Source of the DNA: JAJCZZ01 sp964569085
GTDB lineage: Bacteria; Gemmatimonadota; Gemmatimonadetes; Longimicrobiales; Gaopeijiaceae
Length of the DNA stretch: 64,000 nt
Assembly (NCBI GenBank): GCA_964569085.1
Contig: CAZMTA010000012.1
Coordinates: 41,109-105,108, forward strand
Direction of reading: 5' to 3'
Each line of letters starts with the position of its first letter. Within the stretch, counting starts at the first letter, position 1. The translations under genes were made by a program, and so were the position numbers. The notes under the pieces were generated by a model. It was not told where the DNA came from. It was given only the letters and a program-made list of their open reading frames with translations, and did not search any database. This document shows positions 43,595 to 52,456 of this stretch, piece after piece.

Positions 43595-44872
43595 TTGTTC
43601 CGTCGACTCCGTTCGACCCTCCTTCTGGCCGCGGCCGCCACGACGCTGGCCGCACCCCCCGCCGATCTCTCCGCCCAGGACGCCGACTCCGCCAAGGTGG
43701 CGGAGCTGGAGCGCCGCATCGAGGCCGTGACCCGCGAGCTCGAGCGCATGCAGCTCGGCGGCGAGGTCGTGCAGGCCGACACCTCCGTGGGCGGCCTGCC
43801 GTACGGCGCCTCCAAGGTCTACCAGATCCGCCAGGGCGTCTCCCTGGGCGGCTACGGCGAGGTGCTCTACGAGAACTTCGCCGACGAGCTCGAGAACGGC
43901 GCGGCGGCCGGCAAGACCGACCAGTTCGACGCCCTCCGCGGCATCCTGTACGTGGGCTACAAGTTCAACGACAAGGTGCTCTTCAACTCCGAGATCGAGG
44001 TGGAGCACGCCGACGAGATCTTCCTGGAGTTCGCCTACGTCGACTACAACATCACCGAGAGCCTCGGGCTGCGCGGCGGGCTGCTGCTGTCGCCCATGGG
44101 CCTGGTCAACGAGCTCCACGAGCCCACCTTCTTCCTGGGCACGAAGCGGTCCCTCACCGAGAGCCGCATCATCCCCACCACGTGGCGTGAGAACGGCGTG
44201 GGCCTCTTCGGCGACGCCGGCCCGCTGGAGTGGCGCGCCTACGTCATGAACTCGCTGGACGCCGACGGCTTCGGCGCCGGCGGGCTGCGCGGCGGCCGCC
44301 AGAAGGGCGCCAAGGCCCTGGCCGAGGACTTCAGCCTCGTGGGCCGGGTGGACTACACCGAGACCCCGGGCCTCATCCTGGGCGCCTCGGGCCACTGGGG
44401 GCAGACCGCCCAGAACCGGGAGCTCGCCGACGGCACCGAGGTGGACGGCGACGTCTTCATCTGGGACCTCCACGCCGACTGGCGGGTGAACGGATGGACG
44501 CTGCGCGGCCTCGTGGCCGGCGCCCAGGTCGAGGAGCCGCTGGCCCTCAACCAGCTCAACGGCCTCAGCGGCGCCGACGGGATCGGCGAGAGCATGCTGG
44601 GGTGGTACCTGGAGGCGGGGTACGACGTGCTCCGCGGCATGGACACGGCCCACGAGCTCGTTCCCTACGCCCGGTACGAGCGGGTGAACACCCAGCGGAG
44701 CGTGGCCGAGGGCTTTGCGGCGAACCCCGTCAACGACGCCACGGTCACCGCGCTGGGCGTCGCCTGGAAGCCCGTGCCCCAGGTGGTCTGGAAGCTCGGC
44801 TGGCAGAACCACGCCAACGAGGCCGAGACCGGGCTCGACCAGTGGAACCTTCAGATCGGATGGCTCTTCTGA
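43595..44872 (+). CDS. porin-like outer-membrane beta-barrel with N-terminal coiled coil
   Basis: A 425-residue secreted protein. After a signal peptide ending in LSAQ there is a short coiled coil (VAELERRIEAVTRELERM), then many amphipathic strands (LRGILYVGYKFND, FLEFAYVDYNI, LRGLVAGAQVEE) ending in LQIGWLF with C-terminal Phe, the usual outer-membrane insertion signal. The layout resembles trimeric porins with an N-terminal periplasmic coil. Start is a TTG with GAGGG upstream; no ATG or GTG fits. It overlaps the FMN-binding gene by 13 bases. It may let a substrate or electron shuttle pass the outer membrane. Confidence 0.75.
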   Translation: MFRRLRSTLLLAAAATTLAAPPADLSAQDADSAKVAELERRIEAVTRELERMQLGGEVVQADTSVGGLPYGASKVYQIRQGVSLGGYGEVLYENFADELENGAAAGKTDQFDALRGILYVGYKFNDKVLFNSEIEVEHADEIFLEFAYVDYNITESLGLRGGLLLSPMGLVNELHEPTFFLGTKRSLTESRIIPTTWRENGVGLFGDAGPLEWRAYVMNSLDADGFGAGGLRGGRQKGAKALAEDFSLVGRVDYTETPGLILGASGHWGQTAQNRELADGTEVDGDVFIWDLHADWRVNGWTLRGLVAGAQVEEPLALNQLNGLSGADGIGESMLGWYLEAGYDVLRGMDTAHELVPYARYERVNTQRSVAEGFAANPVNDATVTALGVAWKPVPQVVWKLGWQNHANEAETGLDQWNLQIGWLF

Positions 44873-45438
44873 GACACCTCACCAGGATGGCGGTCGCCGC
44901 GCTCGCGGCGGCCGCCTTCGTGGCGACGCCCGCCGGGGCCCAGGTCCTCACCCAGGACCAGGCCCTGGCGCTGGCGTTTCCCGACGCCCAGACCGTCGAG
45001 CGGCGCACGGCCTACCTGGACGAGGCGCAGCTCGAGCGGGTGCGTGAGCTGGCCGGCGGCCAGGTGGACGTCACCTCCACCATCGTCAACCACTACGTGG
45101 CGCTCGAGGGCGGCCGCCCCGTGGGCGTGGCCTACTTCGACGTCCACCGCGTCCGCACCCTGGACGAGGTGCTGATGGTGGTGGTGGGCCGCGACGACCG
45201 GATCCGCCGCATCGAGACCGTGAGCTTCCGGGAGCCGCCGGAGTACGCGGCGCCCGAGGGCTGGCTCGACCTCTTCCAGGGGCGGGAGCTGGACCCCGAC
45301 CTCTCTCTCAAGGGAGAGATCCCCGCCATGACGGGGGCCACGCTCACGGCCCAGGCCGTGACGGCCGCCGCCCGCCGCGTGCTGGCGCTGCACCGGGTGG
45401 TCGCGCCGCTGGAGCCGGGGACCACGGCCCGCCGGTGA
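44860..45438 (+). CDS. periplasmic FMN-binding (flavinylated) protein
   Basis: A 192-residue protein with signal peptide (RMAVAALAAAAFVATPAGAQ) and one FMN-binding domain. EIPAMTGATLTAQAVTAA is the flavinylation segment, with T161 of TGAT the likely FMN attachment site; the Asp usually three residues before the first T of this motif is Pro here. The domain is the same type as in NqrC and RnfG. It would carry electrons in the periplasm. ATG 44860 lies within the end of the porin-like gene; the next gene starts at its stop (GTGA). ApbE from this operon should modify it. Confidence 0.85.
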   Translation: MALLRHLTRMAVAALAAAAFVATPAGAQVLTQDQALALAFPDAQTVERRTAYLDEAQLERVRELAGGQVDVTSTIVNHYVALEGGRPVGVAYFDVHRVRTLDEVLMVVVGRDDRIRRIETVSFREPPEYAAPEGWLDLFQGRELDPDLSLKGEIPAMTGATLTAQAVTAAARRVLALHRVVAPLEPGTTARR

Positions 45439-45971
45439 CCCGTTTCCAGAAGTGGCTCCTGTGGGGGAGCACCGTGGCCACGGCCGTGACCGGCCTGGTC
45501 TACTGGTGGATGGAGCACATGCTCGAGCCCGTGAGCGAGTGGGCCGTCATCAACCATCCCCTCCAGCCCTGGGTGCTCAAGGCCCACATCGTGGTGGCAC
45601 CCTTCCTGGTGTTCGCCGTGGGCGTGATCGCCGTGGACCACATCTGGAAGCACTGGCGCAGCGGCGTGCGCATCGGACGTCGCTCCGGCCTGACCACCAT
45701 GTGGCTCGTGGCGCCCATGGTCCTGAGCGGCTACCTGATCCAGGCCGTGACCGCCGAGACCTGGCTGGTCGTGCTGGCCTGGATCCACCTCGCCACCGGA
45801 CTGCTGTACACCGTGGGCGTGGGCGTCCACCACCTGGTCTTCCGGCGCCGGCGTCGCATCCGGGAGCGCCTGGGCGGCGCCCGCTGGGAGGCGGTGGGAA
45901 CCCCGCCGGTCGGGCGCGAGGCCGGCTCCGAGGCCCCGCTGGAGGGAACCGGAGCGGGGGCCCCCCGGTAA
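45435..45971 (+). CDS. four-helix membrane protein, cytochrome-b-like
   Basis: A 178-residue protein with four hydrophobic helices (about 7-26, 48-68, 84-104, 114-137). Histidines lie at helix ends where axial heme ligands are found in cytochrome b561 or DUF4405-type proteins: VLKAHIVVAP, VDHIWKHW, WIHLATGLL and VGVHHLVF. It would pass electrons from quinol or cytoplasmic donors to the flavinylated periplasmic protein whose gene it overlaps by GTGA. The last 40 residues are a hydrophilic tail. Heme binding is inferred from His placement only. Confidence 0.65.
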   Translation: MTRFQKWLLWGSTVATAVTGLVYWWMEHMLEPVSEWAVINHPLQPWVLKAHIVVAPFLVFAVGVIAVDHIWKHWRSGVRIGRRSGLTTMWLVAPMVLSGYLIQAVTAETWLVVLAWIHLATGLLYTVGVGVHHLVFRRRRRIRERLGGARWEAVGTPPVGREAGSEAPLEGTGAGAPR

Positions 45972-46036
45972 CGGAGGCCGGACCCCACGCCGCGCGGCCC
46001 CTCCCGGGCCGCCACCCCGACCCCCACCCCCGCCCC

Positions 46037-48067
46037 ATGCGCGCCCTCCGTTCCCTTCTGGTCCTTCCGACCCTGCTCCTCGCTCCCGCCCTCCTGGCGG
46101 GCCAGCAGGACACCCTCCCGCCGGACACCACCGTCTTCCGGATCCAGGGGATCAGCATCCAGGCCCAGCGCCCGGTGACGACCATCGGGGGTGCCAGCGC
46201 GGTCGAGGTGTCCGTGGACTCGCTGGGCCTGCCGGCGGCGCCCACCGCCGAGGAGCTCCTCCGCGAGCTGCCCTCGGTGCACGTGCGGACCAACTCCCGG
46301 GGCCAGGCCGAGGTGTCGGTGCGGGGCTCCGAGTCCCGGCAGGTCGCGGTGATCCTGGACGGGGTGCCCCTCACGCTGAACTGGGACGCGCGCACCGACG
46401 TGTCGGTCCTGCCCGCCAGCGCCGTGCAGGACATCACCTTCGTGCGGGGCCTCTCCACCATCCTCCACGGGCCCAACGTGCTCGGCGGGGTGGTGGAGAT
46501 GAACCTGGCCCGCGGCGAGGACTATCCCGCCGAGCCCGACTGGTCCTTCTCGGCCGGCGCCGACCACGTGGGCGGCTGGGCCACGTCGGGGAACGCCCTG
46601 ACCCCGTTCCGCACGGACGGGGGCAGCGGCGTGGTCCGGGTGGGGGTGGGCTTCCGGGACTCGCCGGGGAGCCCCCTGGCCGACGGCGTCGTGGAGCCCC
46701 TGCCCGGGGGCGACGACCTGCGGGTGAACACGGACATGGAGAACGTCGACGGCTTCGTGGCGGTCCGCTACACCGACCGGGGCGGCGCCTGGGGCAGCTT
46801 CTCCGCGGCGGGCCACCGGGCCGAGCGGGGCATCGCCGCCGAGCTGGGCACCACCGACGCCCGCTTCTGGCGCTACCCGGAGATCGCCCGGGGGATCTTC
46901 GCCCTGAGCGGCGGGACCGGGCACCGGGACACCCCGTGGGGTCGAGGGGACCTGGAGGCCAGCGTGGGCGTGGACGTGGGGCGCACCGAGATCCGGTCCT
47001 ATTCCAGCCGCGCCTACGACGAGATGGACGGGAGCGAGTTCGGCGAGGACCTGACCGCCACCCTCCGCCTCCTGGGCGACCACACCCTGGGCGAGCGCGC
47101 CGACCTGCGCGCGTCGCTGACCTACGCCGACATCAACCACGACGCCATCGAGGACGGGGTGCGCAGCGCGTACCGCCAGACCCTCTTCAGCACCGGCGCA
47201 GAGACCGTGGTCCGCCTCCTGGAGGACCCGACGGGGCCGCTCCAGGCGCTCCGCCTGAGCTTCGGCGGCGCCTGGGACCGGGGCACCACCCCGGAGACGG
47301 GCGGCCTGGCGTCGCTGGGCACGCTGGACGACTGGGGCGCGCGGGTGGGGCTGTCCGCGCTGGCCAACGACGGCGCCACCCTCTTCCACCTGGGCGTCAG
47401 CCGCCGGGGCCGCTTCCCCTCGCTCCGGGAGACGTACTCCGAGGCGCTGAACCGCTTCATCCCCAACCCGGAGCTCAGCCCGGAGCACCTGGTGGCGGTG
47501 GAGGGCGGCGTCACGACCCGCATGGGCGACGGCGAGATCCAGGTCGTGGGCTTCCACAACGAGCTCTCCGACGCCATCCGCCGGGTGACGTTCCCCGACG
47601 GCCGCCGCAAGCGGATCAACTCCGAGGAGCTGGTGAGCACGGGGATCGAGGTGTTCTTCACCCAGTCCTTCGGCCCCCTGGCCGTGGGCGGCGACCTGAC
47701 CCTCCAGAGCGTGGACCTGACCGACCCGGAGACGACGATCTCCACCGAGCCCGAGAACGTCCCCGAGCGCTCCGGGAGCCTCCGGGCCCGCTTCCCCGTG
47801 GGCGGCGGCGTGTACGCCACCGGCGAGGCCGAGTACACGGGCCCCCAGTTCTGCCAGGATCCCGGGACCGGCGCCGACGTGGAGCTGGACGGCGGGTCGT
47901 GGCTGAACGCCGCCCTGAGCAAGGTCTGGCGCACGGGCCGCGGCGGCGAGGGCCGCCGGTTCGAGACCAGCGTGCGGGCCGAGAACCTGGCCGACACGGC
48001 GCTCTACGACCAGTGCGGCCTGCCCCGGGCGGGCCGGCTGTTCCGGGTGCAGGTCCGGGTCTTCTAG
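46037..48067 (+). CDS. TonB-dependent outer-membrane receptor
   Basis: A 676-residue receptor. Signal peptide to about residue 20, then a plug domain (AEELLRELPSVHVRTNSRG, VAVILDGVPLTLN, DITFVRGLSTILHGPNVLGG) and a beta-barrel with RFPSLRETYSEALNRFIPN, a typical late-barrel motif, ending VQVRVF with C-terminal Phe. It imports a scarce ligand such as an iron chelate, heme or vitamin, powered by TonB. It lies 65 bases after the membrane protein gene, in the same direction and probably the same transcript behind the Fur-like site. The ligand cannot be read from the sequence. Confidence 0.92.
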   Translation: MRALRSLLVLPTLLLAPALLAGQQDTLPPDTTVFRIQGISIQAQRPVTTIGGASAVEVSVDSLGLPAAPTAEELLRELPSVHVRTNSRGQAEVSVRGSESRQVAVILDGVPLTLNWDARTDVSVLPASAVQDITFVRGLSTILHGPNVLGGVVEMNLARGEDYPAEPDWSFSAGADHVGGWATSGNALTPFRTDGGSGVVRVGVGFRDSPGSPLADGVVEPLPGGDDLRVNTDMENVDGFVAVRYTDRGGAWGSFSAAGHRAERGIAAELGTTDARFWRYPEIARGIFALSGGTGHRDTPWGRGDLEASVGVDVGRTEIRSYSSRAYDEMDGSEFGEDLTATLRLLGDHTLGERADLRASLTYADINHDAIEDGVRSAYRQTLFSTGAETVVRLLEDPTGPLQALRLSFGGAWDRGTTPETGGLASLGTLDDWGARVGLSALANDGATLFHLGVSRRGRFPSLRETYSEALNRFIPNPELSPEHLVAVEGGVTTRMGDGEIQVVGFHNELSDAIRRVTFPDGRRKRINSEELVSTGIEVFFTQSFGPLAVGGDLTLQSVDLTDPETTISTEPENVPERSGSLRARFPVGGGVYATGEAEYTGPQFCQDPGTGADVELDGGSWLNAALSKVWRTGRGGEGRRFETSVRAENLADTALYDQCGLPRAGRLFRVQVRVF

Positions 48068-48129
48068 GCGGGGGTGACGAGGGCCGGCCGCCCCGACGGC
48101 GGCACCACCGACGTCGGCCCCGCCCCCTC

Positions 48130-48158
48130 TTATCGACCGGAGGGCGCCCCGCTACATT
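48130..48158 (+). promoter_or_regulatory. possible promoter for the amidoligase cluster
   Basis: TACATT at 48153-48158 is a fair -10 box; a weak TTATCG lies 17 bases upstream at 48130-48135. A start near 48165 gives a leader of about 53 bases before the GTG at 48218. Confidence 0.4.
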
Positions 48159-48217
48159 CTCCCCCGCCGCGCGTGGGCGTTCCGCCCCGCGGCATTCGAC
48201 CCTCTCCCGGGCCCACC

Positions 48218-48919
48218 GTGGCTTCCGCCCGCCTCGACGTACCCATCCTGCCCCAGCCCGACGACACCACGTGCGGGCCGACGTGCCTCCATGCGCTGTA
48301 CCGCTTCTGGGGGGACGAGATGCCGCTGGAGCGGGTCATCCAGGAGGTGGAGCGGCTGGAGAACCAGGGGACGCTGGCCGTCCTCCTGGGCATCCACGCG
48401 CTCAAGCGCGGCTACCGGGCGCGGCTCCACACCTACAACCTGGCGCTCTTCGACCCGTCGTGGTTCCTGGCGCCCACCGACCTCCCCGCCAAGCTGCGGG
48501 CCCAGGCCGAGGCCAAGGCCGACCCGCGGCTGCGCCGGGCCACGGCGGCCTACCTGGAGTTTCTCGAGCGCGGCGGCGAGGTGCGCTACCAGGAGCTGGG
48601 GCCGGAGCTCGTCGAGACGACGCTGCGCCAGGGGACGCCGATCCTCACCGGGCTCAGCGCCACGTACCTGTACGGGACCCCCCGGGAGGTCGACGGGCCG
48701 GACGGCACCGAGTACGACGACGTGGCCGGCGAGCCCGCGGGCCACTTCGTGGTGCTGTCGGGCTGGCACCCCGACGGAACGCTCACCATCTCCGACCCGC
48801 TCCACGACAACCCGCGCTTCAACACCCACACCTACGAGGCCCGGGTGGAGCAGGTGCTCTACGCCGTGCTCCTGGGCGCGCTGACCTACGACGCCAACTT
48901 CCTGGTGGTCTGCCCGTGA
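48218..48919 (+). CDS. C39-like cysteine peptidase, cytoplasmic
   Basis: A 233-residue papain-fold protein of the C39-like kind. DDTTCGPTCLHALYRFWG has the nucleophile C19, GHFVVLSGWHPDG the His (H176) and LTISDPLHDN the Asp. It has no signal peptide, membrane segment or ABC domain, so it is not a bacteriocin exporter. GTG 48218 is chosen because upstream codons are Pro/Gly rich and a promoter lies between. Its stop overlaps the ATP-grasp gene. It may cut or transfer an acyl or peptide group on the product of the ligases that follow. Confidence 0.75.
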   Translation: MASARLDVPILPQPDDTTCGPTCLHALYRFWGDEMPLERVIQEVERLENQGTLAVLLGIHALKRGYRARLHTYNLALFDPSWFLAPTDLPAKLRAQAEAKADPRLRRATAAYLEFLERGGEVRYQELGPELVETTLRQGTPILTGLSATYLYGTPREVDGPDGTEYDDVAGEPAGHFVVLSGWHPDGTLTISDPLHDNPRFNTHTYEARVEQVLYAVLLGALTYDANFLVVCP

Positions 48920-50370
48920 AGCCGCTGGTGGTGGTGGAGAACGGCAAGCGCTGGCCCCTGGAGCTCGAGGGCGTGCAGGTCGTGTCGGCGCGGGACTACC
49001 TGGTGGATCCGGCCCACGCGGGGGTGCGGGGGGTGACGGTCTTCAACCTCTCCCGCTCGTACGCCTACCAGACCTTCGGCTACTACGTCTCCCTCCTGGC
49101 CGAGGCCCGGGGGCACCGGCCGCTCCCCTCGGTGGCCACCCTCCGGGGGCTCCGGGAGGGCGCCGTGGTGCGCACCGTCTCCGAAGACCTCTCGGAGCGG
49201 ATGCAGCGGGCGCTCAAGCCGCTCAAGGGGGACGACTTCGAGCTCAGCGTCTACTTCGGCCGGAACCTGGCCCGGCGCTACGACGCCCTCGCCCGGGGGC
49301 TCTTCAACGAGCTTCCGATGCCCCTCATGCGGGCGCGCTTCCACCGCCAGGACGGGGAGTGGAGCCTGGTGCGGGTGCGCCCGGTGGCCACCGCCGAGAT
49401 CCCCGACACGCACCGGGAGTTCGTCCTGGAGCAGGCCCGGGACTTCTTCCAGCGCGGTCGGGTCCGCACCCCCGAGCGCCGCCCCCACCGCTGGGACCTG
49501 GCGGTCCTCTGGTCCGAGGACGACCCCGACGCCCCGTCGGACGCCCGGGCGCTCAAGGCCTTCGAGCGGGCCTTCCACGCCGCCGACATCGAGATGCACG
49601 TGCTCGGCCCCGACGAGCTGGGGCGGGTGGCGGAGCACGACGCCCTCTTCATCCGCGAGACCACCCGGGTCGACCACCACACCTATCGCTTCGCCCGGCG
49701 GGCCCAGGCGGCGGGGCTGGTGGTGGTGGACGACCCCGAGTCCATCGTCCGCTGCACCAACAAGGTCTTCCAGCACGAGGCCTTCCAGCGCCACGGCATC
49801 CCCACGCCGCCCACGGTCATCGTGGACGCCCGGGGCCGGGACGCGGTGGAGGCGGTGGGGCTGCCCTGCGTGCTCAAGGAGCCCGACGGCGCCTTCAGCC
49901 GGGGCGTGCGCAAGGTGGGCACCGCGGAGGAGCGGGACGCGGCGCTGGACGCCATGCTCGCCGGCTCGGACCTGGTGGTGGCCCAGGCCTTCACGCCCTC
50001 GGACTTCGACTGGCGCGTCGGGATCCTGGGCGGCGAGGCCCTGTGGGCGGCGCGCTACCACATGGTGCCGGGCCACTGGCAGATCGCCCGGGCGGACGCC
50101 GGAGGCTCGCGCTACGGGAAGGTGGAGGCGGTGGCCCTGGAGGACGTCCCCGAGGAGGTGGTGGCGCTGGCGCTCCGCGCGGCGGCGCTCATGGGGGACG
50201 GGCTCTACGGCGTGGACCTGAAGGAGGTGGACGGACGTCTCCTGGTCATGGAGGTCAACGACAACCCGAACATCGAGGCGGGCTACGAGGACGCGGTGGT
50301 CGGCGCGGCGCTCTACGAGCGGGTGGCGGGGTGGTTCCGCGCGCGTCTCGAAGCCCGGGGGCAGCGGTGA
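48916..50370 (+). CDS. RimK-family ATP-grasp ligase with RLAN-type N-terminal domain
   Basis: A 484-residue enzyme. Residues 1-180 are a RimK-like N-terminal (RLAN) domain (FNLSRSYAYQTFGYYVSLLA is typical), and 190-480 an ATP-grasp domain: RCTNKVFQHEAFQRHGIPTP, PCVLKEPDGAFSRGV (ATP-binding Lys), YGVDLKEVDGRLLVMEVNDN (Mg-binding Glu and Asn). Such enzymes form peptide or amide bonds by an acyl-phosphate, often adding glutamate. GTG start overlaps the peptidase stop, and its stop overlaps the GCS2 gene (GTGA both times), so the four genes are made together. Confidence 0.88.
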   Translation: MKPLVVVENGKRWPLELEGVQVVSARDYLVDPAHAGVRGVTVFNLSRSYAYQTFGYYVSLLAEARGHRPLPSVATLRGLREGAVVRTVSEDLSERMQRALKPLKGDDFELSVYFGRNLARRYDALARGLFNELPMPLMRARFHRQDGEWSLVRVRPVATAEIPDTHREFVLEQARDFFQRGRVRTPERRPHRWDLAVLWSEDDPDAPSDARALKAFERAFHAADIEMHVLGPDELGRVAEHDALFIRETTRVDHHTYRFARRAQAAGLVVVDDPESIVRCTNKVFQHEAFQRHGIPTPPTVIVDARGRDAVEAVGLPCVLKEPDGAFSRGVRKVGTAEERDAALDAMLAGSDLVVAQAFTPSDFDWRVGILGGEALWAARYHMVPGHWQIARADAGGSRYGKVEAVALEDVPEEVVALALRAAALMGDGLYGVDLKEVDGRLLVMEVNDNPNIEAGYEDAVVGAALYERVAGWFRARLEARGQR

Positions 50371-51701
50371 GCGAGCGCGGCCTGGAGCCCGGCGCCGGCC
50401 CCGCCGAGGGGCTCGTCCCGGCGGAGCCGCTGCGCCTCTGGGAGGGGTACGGCGTCGAGATCGAGCTCATGATCGTGGACGCAGACTCCCTCGACGTGCG
50501 CCCGGTGGCGGACCGGCTCTTCGAGCGCGTCGCCGGGGACGCGGACCACGGGGAGGGGGACGACGCCGACGACGGAGCGGACCCCGAGGTCCTGGGGGTG
50601 GGGTGGAGCAACGAGCTCGCCCTCCACGTCCTGGAGCTGAAGACGCCGGGGCCCGCCGCTTCCCTCGAGGGGCTGGCCGCCGGCTTCCAGGCGAGCCTGG
50701 AGCGGGCTCGGGACCTCCTGGCCGAGGAGGGATGCACGCTCCTGCCCGGGGGCGCCCACCCCTGGATGGACCCGGAGCGGGAGTTCCGGATCTGGCCCCA
50801 CGAGTACACCGAGGTCTACCGGACCTTCGACCGGATCTTCTCGTGCCGGGGCCACGGGTGGGCCAACCTCCAGAGCACCCACCTCAACCTCCCCTTCGCG
50901 GACGACGCCGAGCTGGCGCTCCTCCACGAGGCCGTGCGGGTGGTGCTCCCCCTGATCCCGGCGCTCACCGCGGCGTCCCCGGTCCTGGACGGACGGATCA
51001 CGGGCTCGCTGGACACCCGCCTCCTGGCGTACCGGGACAACGCGCGCCGCGTCCCCTCCGTGACCGGGAAGGTGGTCCCGGAGCGGGTGGCCTCCCGGGC
51101 CGAGTACGAGGCCACGATCCTCGAGCCCATCTACCGGGACATGCGGGGGCTCGACCCCGAGGGCGTGCTGCGCCACGAGTGGGTGAACGCCCGCGGCGCC
51201 ATCGCCCGCTTCGACCGGGGCTCGGTGGAGGTCCGGGTCGTGGACGCCCAGGAGGGGCCCGTGGCGGACCTGGCCGTGACCGCCGCCGTGGCCGCCGCGG
51301 TGCGCCGGGCCGCCGACGTCCTGGCCGACGACCCGGTGCTCCACGGCCGGTGGAACACGCCGCGCCTCGCGGACCTCCTGGACCGCACCATCCGCGTGGG
51401 CCGTCGGGCCAAGCCCGAGGGGGTGGACTACCGGGCGCTCCTGTCGCTGCCGCACCGGGCGCGGGACGCCGGGGACGTCTGGGCCCTCCTACTGGAGGAC
51501 ACCGGGCTCCTGGAGCCCGGCGGCGAATGGGCCGACGCGCTGGCCACCCTGGTCGACCAGGGCAGCCTGGCGGAGCGGCTCCTGGCCTCGCTGGGCCTCG
51601 GCCTCCGGGACCGGGGAACGGAGGTGGACCGGGACCGCCTGCGGGAGACGTGGCGCCGCCTCGAAGAGGGGCTGGGTCGGGGCGAGGGGTTCCGGCCGTG
51701 A
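50367..51701 (+). CDS. GCS2-type carboxylate-amine ligase (glutamate-cysteine ligase family)
   Basis: A 444-residue protein of the GCS2/YbdK group. YGVEIELMIVD is the N-terminal catalytic GxExE-type strand, FRIWPHEYTEVYRTFDRIF and NLQSTHLNLPF are the active-site pieces, and RFDRGSVEVRVVDAQEGPVAD closes the ATP pocket. It joins the carboxyl of a glutamate-like substrate to an amine using ATP. With a second ligase beside it and an NFGAH after it, the product is probably a short modified peptide, not glutathione. GTG start overlaps the ATP-grasp stop. Confidence 0.82.
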   Translation: MSERGLEPGAGPAEGLVPAEPLRLWEGYGVEIELMIVDADSLDVRPVADRLFERVAGDADHGEGDDADDGADPEVLGVGWSNELALHVLELKTPGPAASLEGLAAGFQASLERARDLLAEEGCTLLPGGAHPWMDPEREFRIWPHEYTEVYRTFDRIFSCRGHGWANLQSTHLNLPFADDAELALLHEAVRVVLPLIPALTAASPVLDGRITGSLDTRLLAYRDNARRVPSVTGKVVPERVASRAEYEATILEPIYRDMRGLDPEGVLRHEWVNARGAIARFDRGSVEVRVVDAQEGPVADLAVTAAVAAAVRRAADVLADDPVLHGRWNTPRLADLLDRTIRVGRRAKPEGVDYRALLSLPHRARDAGDVWALLLEDTGLLEPGGEWADALATLVDQGSLAERLLASLGLGLRDRGTEVDRDRLRETWRRLEEGLGRGEGFRP

Positions 51702-52447
51702 GCGTCGGCGTCCTCCTCACCTGCGAGCACGCCGGCAACGCCGTGCCCCCGGAGCTGGCCGACGTCGTCCGGGGACGCCGCCGCTTCCTGGAGGACCACT
51801 ACGGGTGGGACCCGGGCGCCCTGCCGCTGGCCCGGGGCCTGGAGCGTCGGCTCGGGCGCCGGCTGGTGGTCCCGCTCCGCGCCCACCAGGTCAGCCGGCT
51901 GGTGGCCGACGTGAACCGCTCCGAGACCCACCCCCGGGTCTTCGGCGAGGACGTGCGGGCCCTTCCCGCCGCCCGGCGGGAGGCCGTCCTGGAGCGGTGG
52001 CACCGGCCCCACCGCATGCGGGTGCTGGACGACGTGCGCGGGGCCGTCTCGGGAGGCGGGCGCGTCGTGCACGTGGCGGTGCACACCTTCACCCCGGTGC
52101 TCGAACGCACGGTGCGCGACACCCACATCGGGATCCTGTACGACCCCGGCCGGGCGCCCGAGCGTCGCCTGTGCGCCGACTGGGCCGAGGGGCTCCGGAG
52201 CGCCCTCCCCGGCGTGCGCGTCCACCGGAACCGTCCGTACCGGGGGGTCTCGGACGGGCTCCCCACCTGGCTCCGGGCCGCCTTCGATCCCGACGCCTAT
52301 CTGGGCGTCGAGCTGGAGGTGGGGACCGGGCTGCTGGAGGGGTGGGGCGAGGACGCCCCGCCGGGGGTGGACGCCCCCGAGCCCCGGGAGCCGGCGGCGT
52401 GGGCCGCCGTCCTGGCCCGGACGCTGGAGCCGTGCCTGGAGGGGTGA
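51698..52447 (+). CDS. N-formylglutamate amidohydrolase family protein
   Basis: A 249-residue zinc hydrolase of the NFGAH group. LTCEHAGNAVPPE holds the first metal ligands, VADVNRSETHP the conserved RP/NRSE-type motif, VHVAVHTFTP the second His, and IGILYDPGRAPE the family end motif. Members release formate or an acyl group from N-acylated amino acids. In this operon it may remove a protecting or product N-acyl group made by the two ligases. GTG start overlaps the GCS2 stop; it ends 9 bases from the convergent lipoprotein gene. Confidence 0.86.
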   Translation: MSVGVLLTCEHAGNAVPPELADVVRGRRRFLEDHYGWDPGALPLARGLERRLGRRLVVPLRAHQVSRLVADVNRSETHPRVFGEDVRALPAARREAVLERWHRPHRMRVLDDVRGAVSGGGRVVHVAVHTFTPVLERTVRDTHIGILYDPGRAPERRLCADWAEGLRSALPGVRVHRNRPYRGVSDGLPTWLRAAFDPDAYLGVELEVGTGLLEGWGEDAPPGVDAPEPREPAAWAAVLARTLEPCLEG

Positions 52448-52456
52448 AGGACGGCC

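Noticed and set aside
48218..48919. Bacteriocin processing peptidase or exporter
   Set aside because: There is no ABC or membrane domain and no double-glycine leader peptide gene close by; the context is amidoligases.
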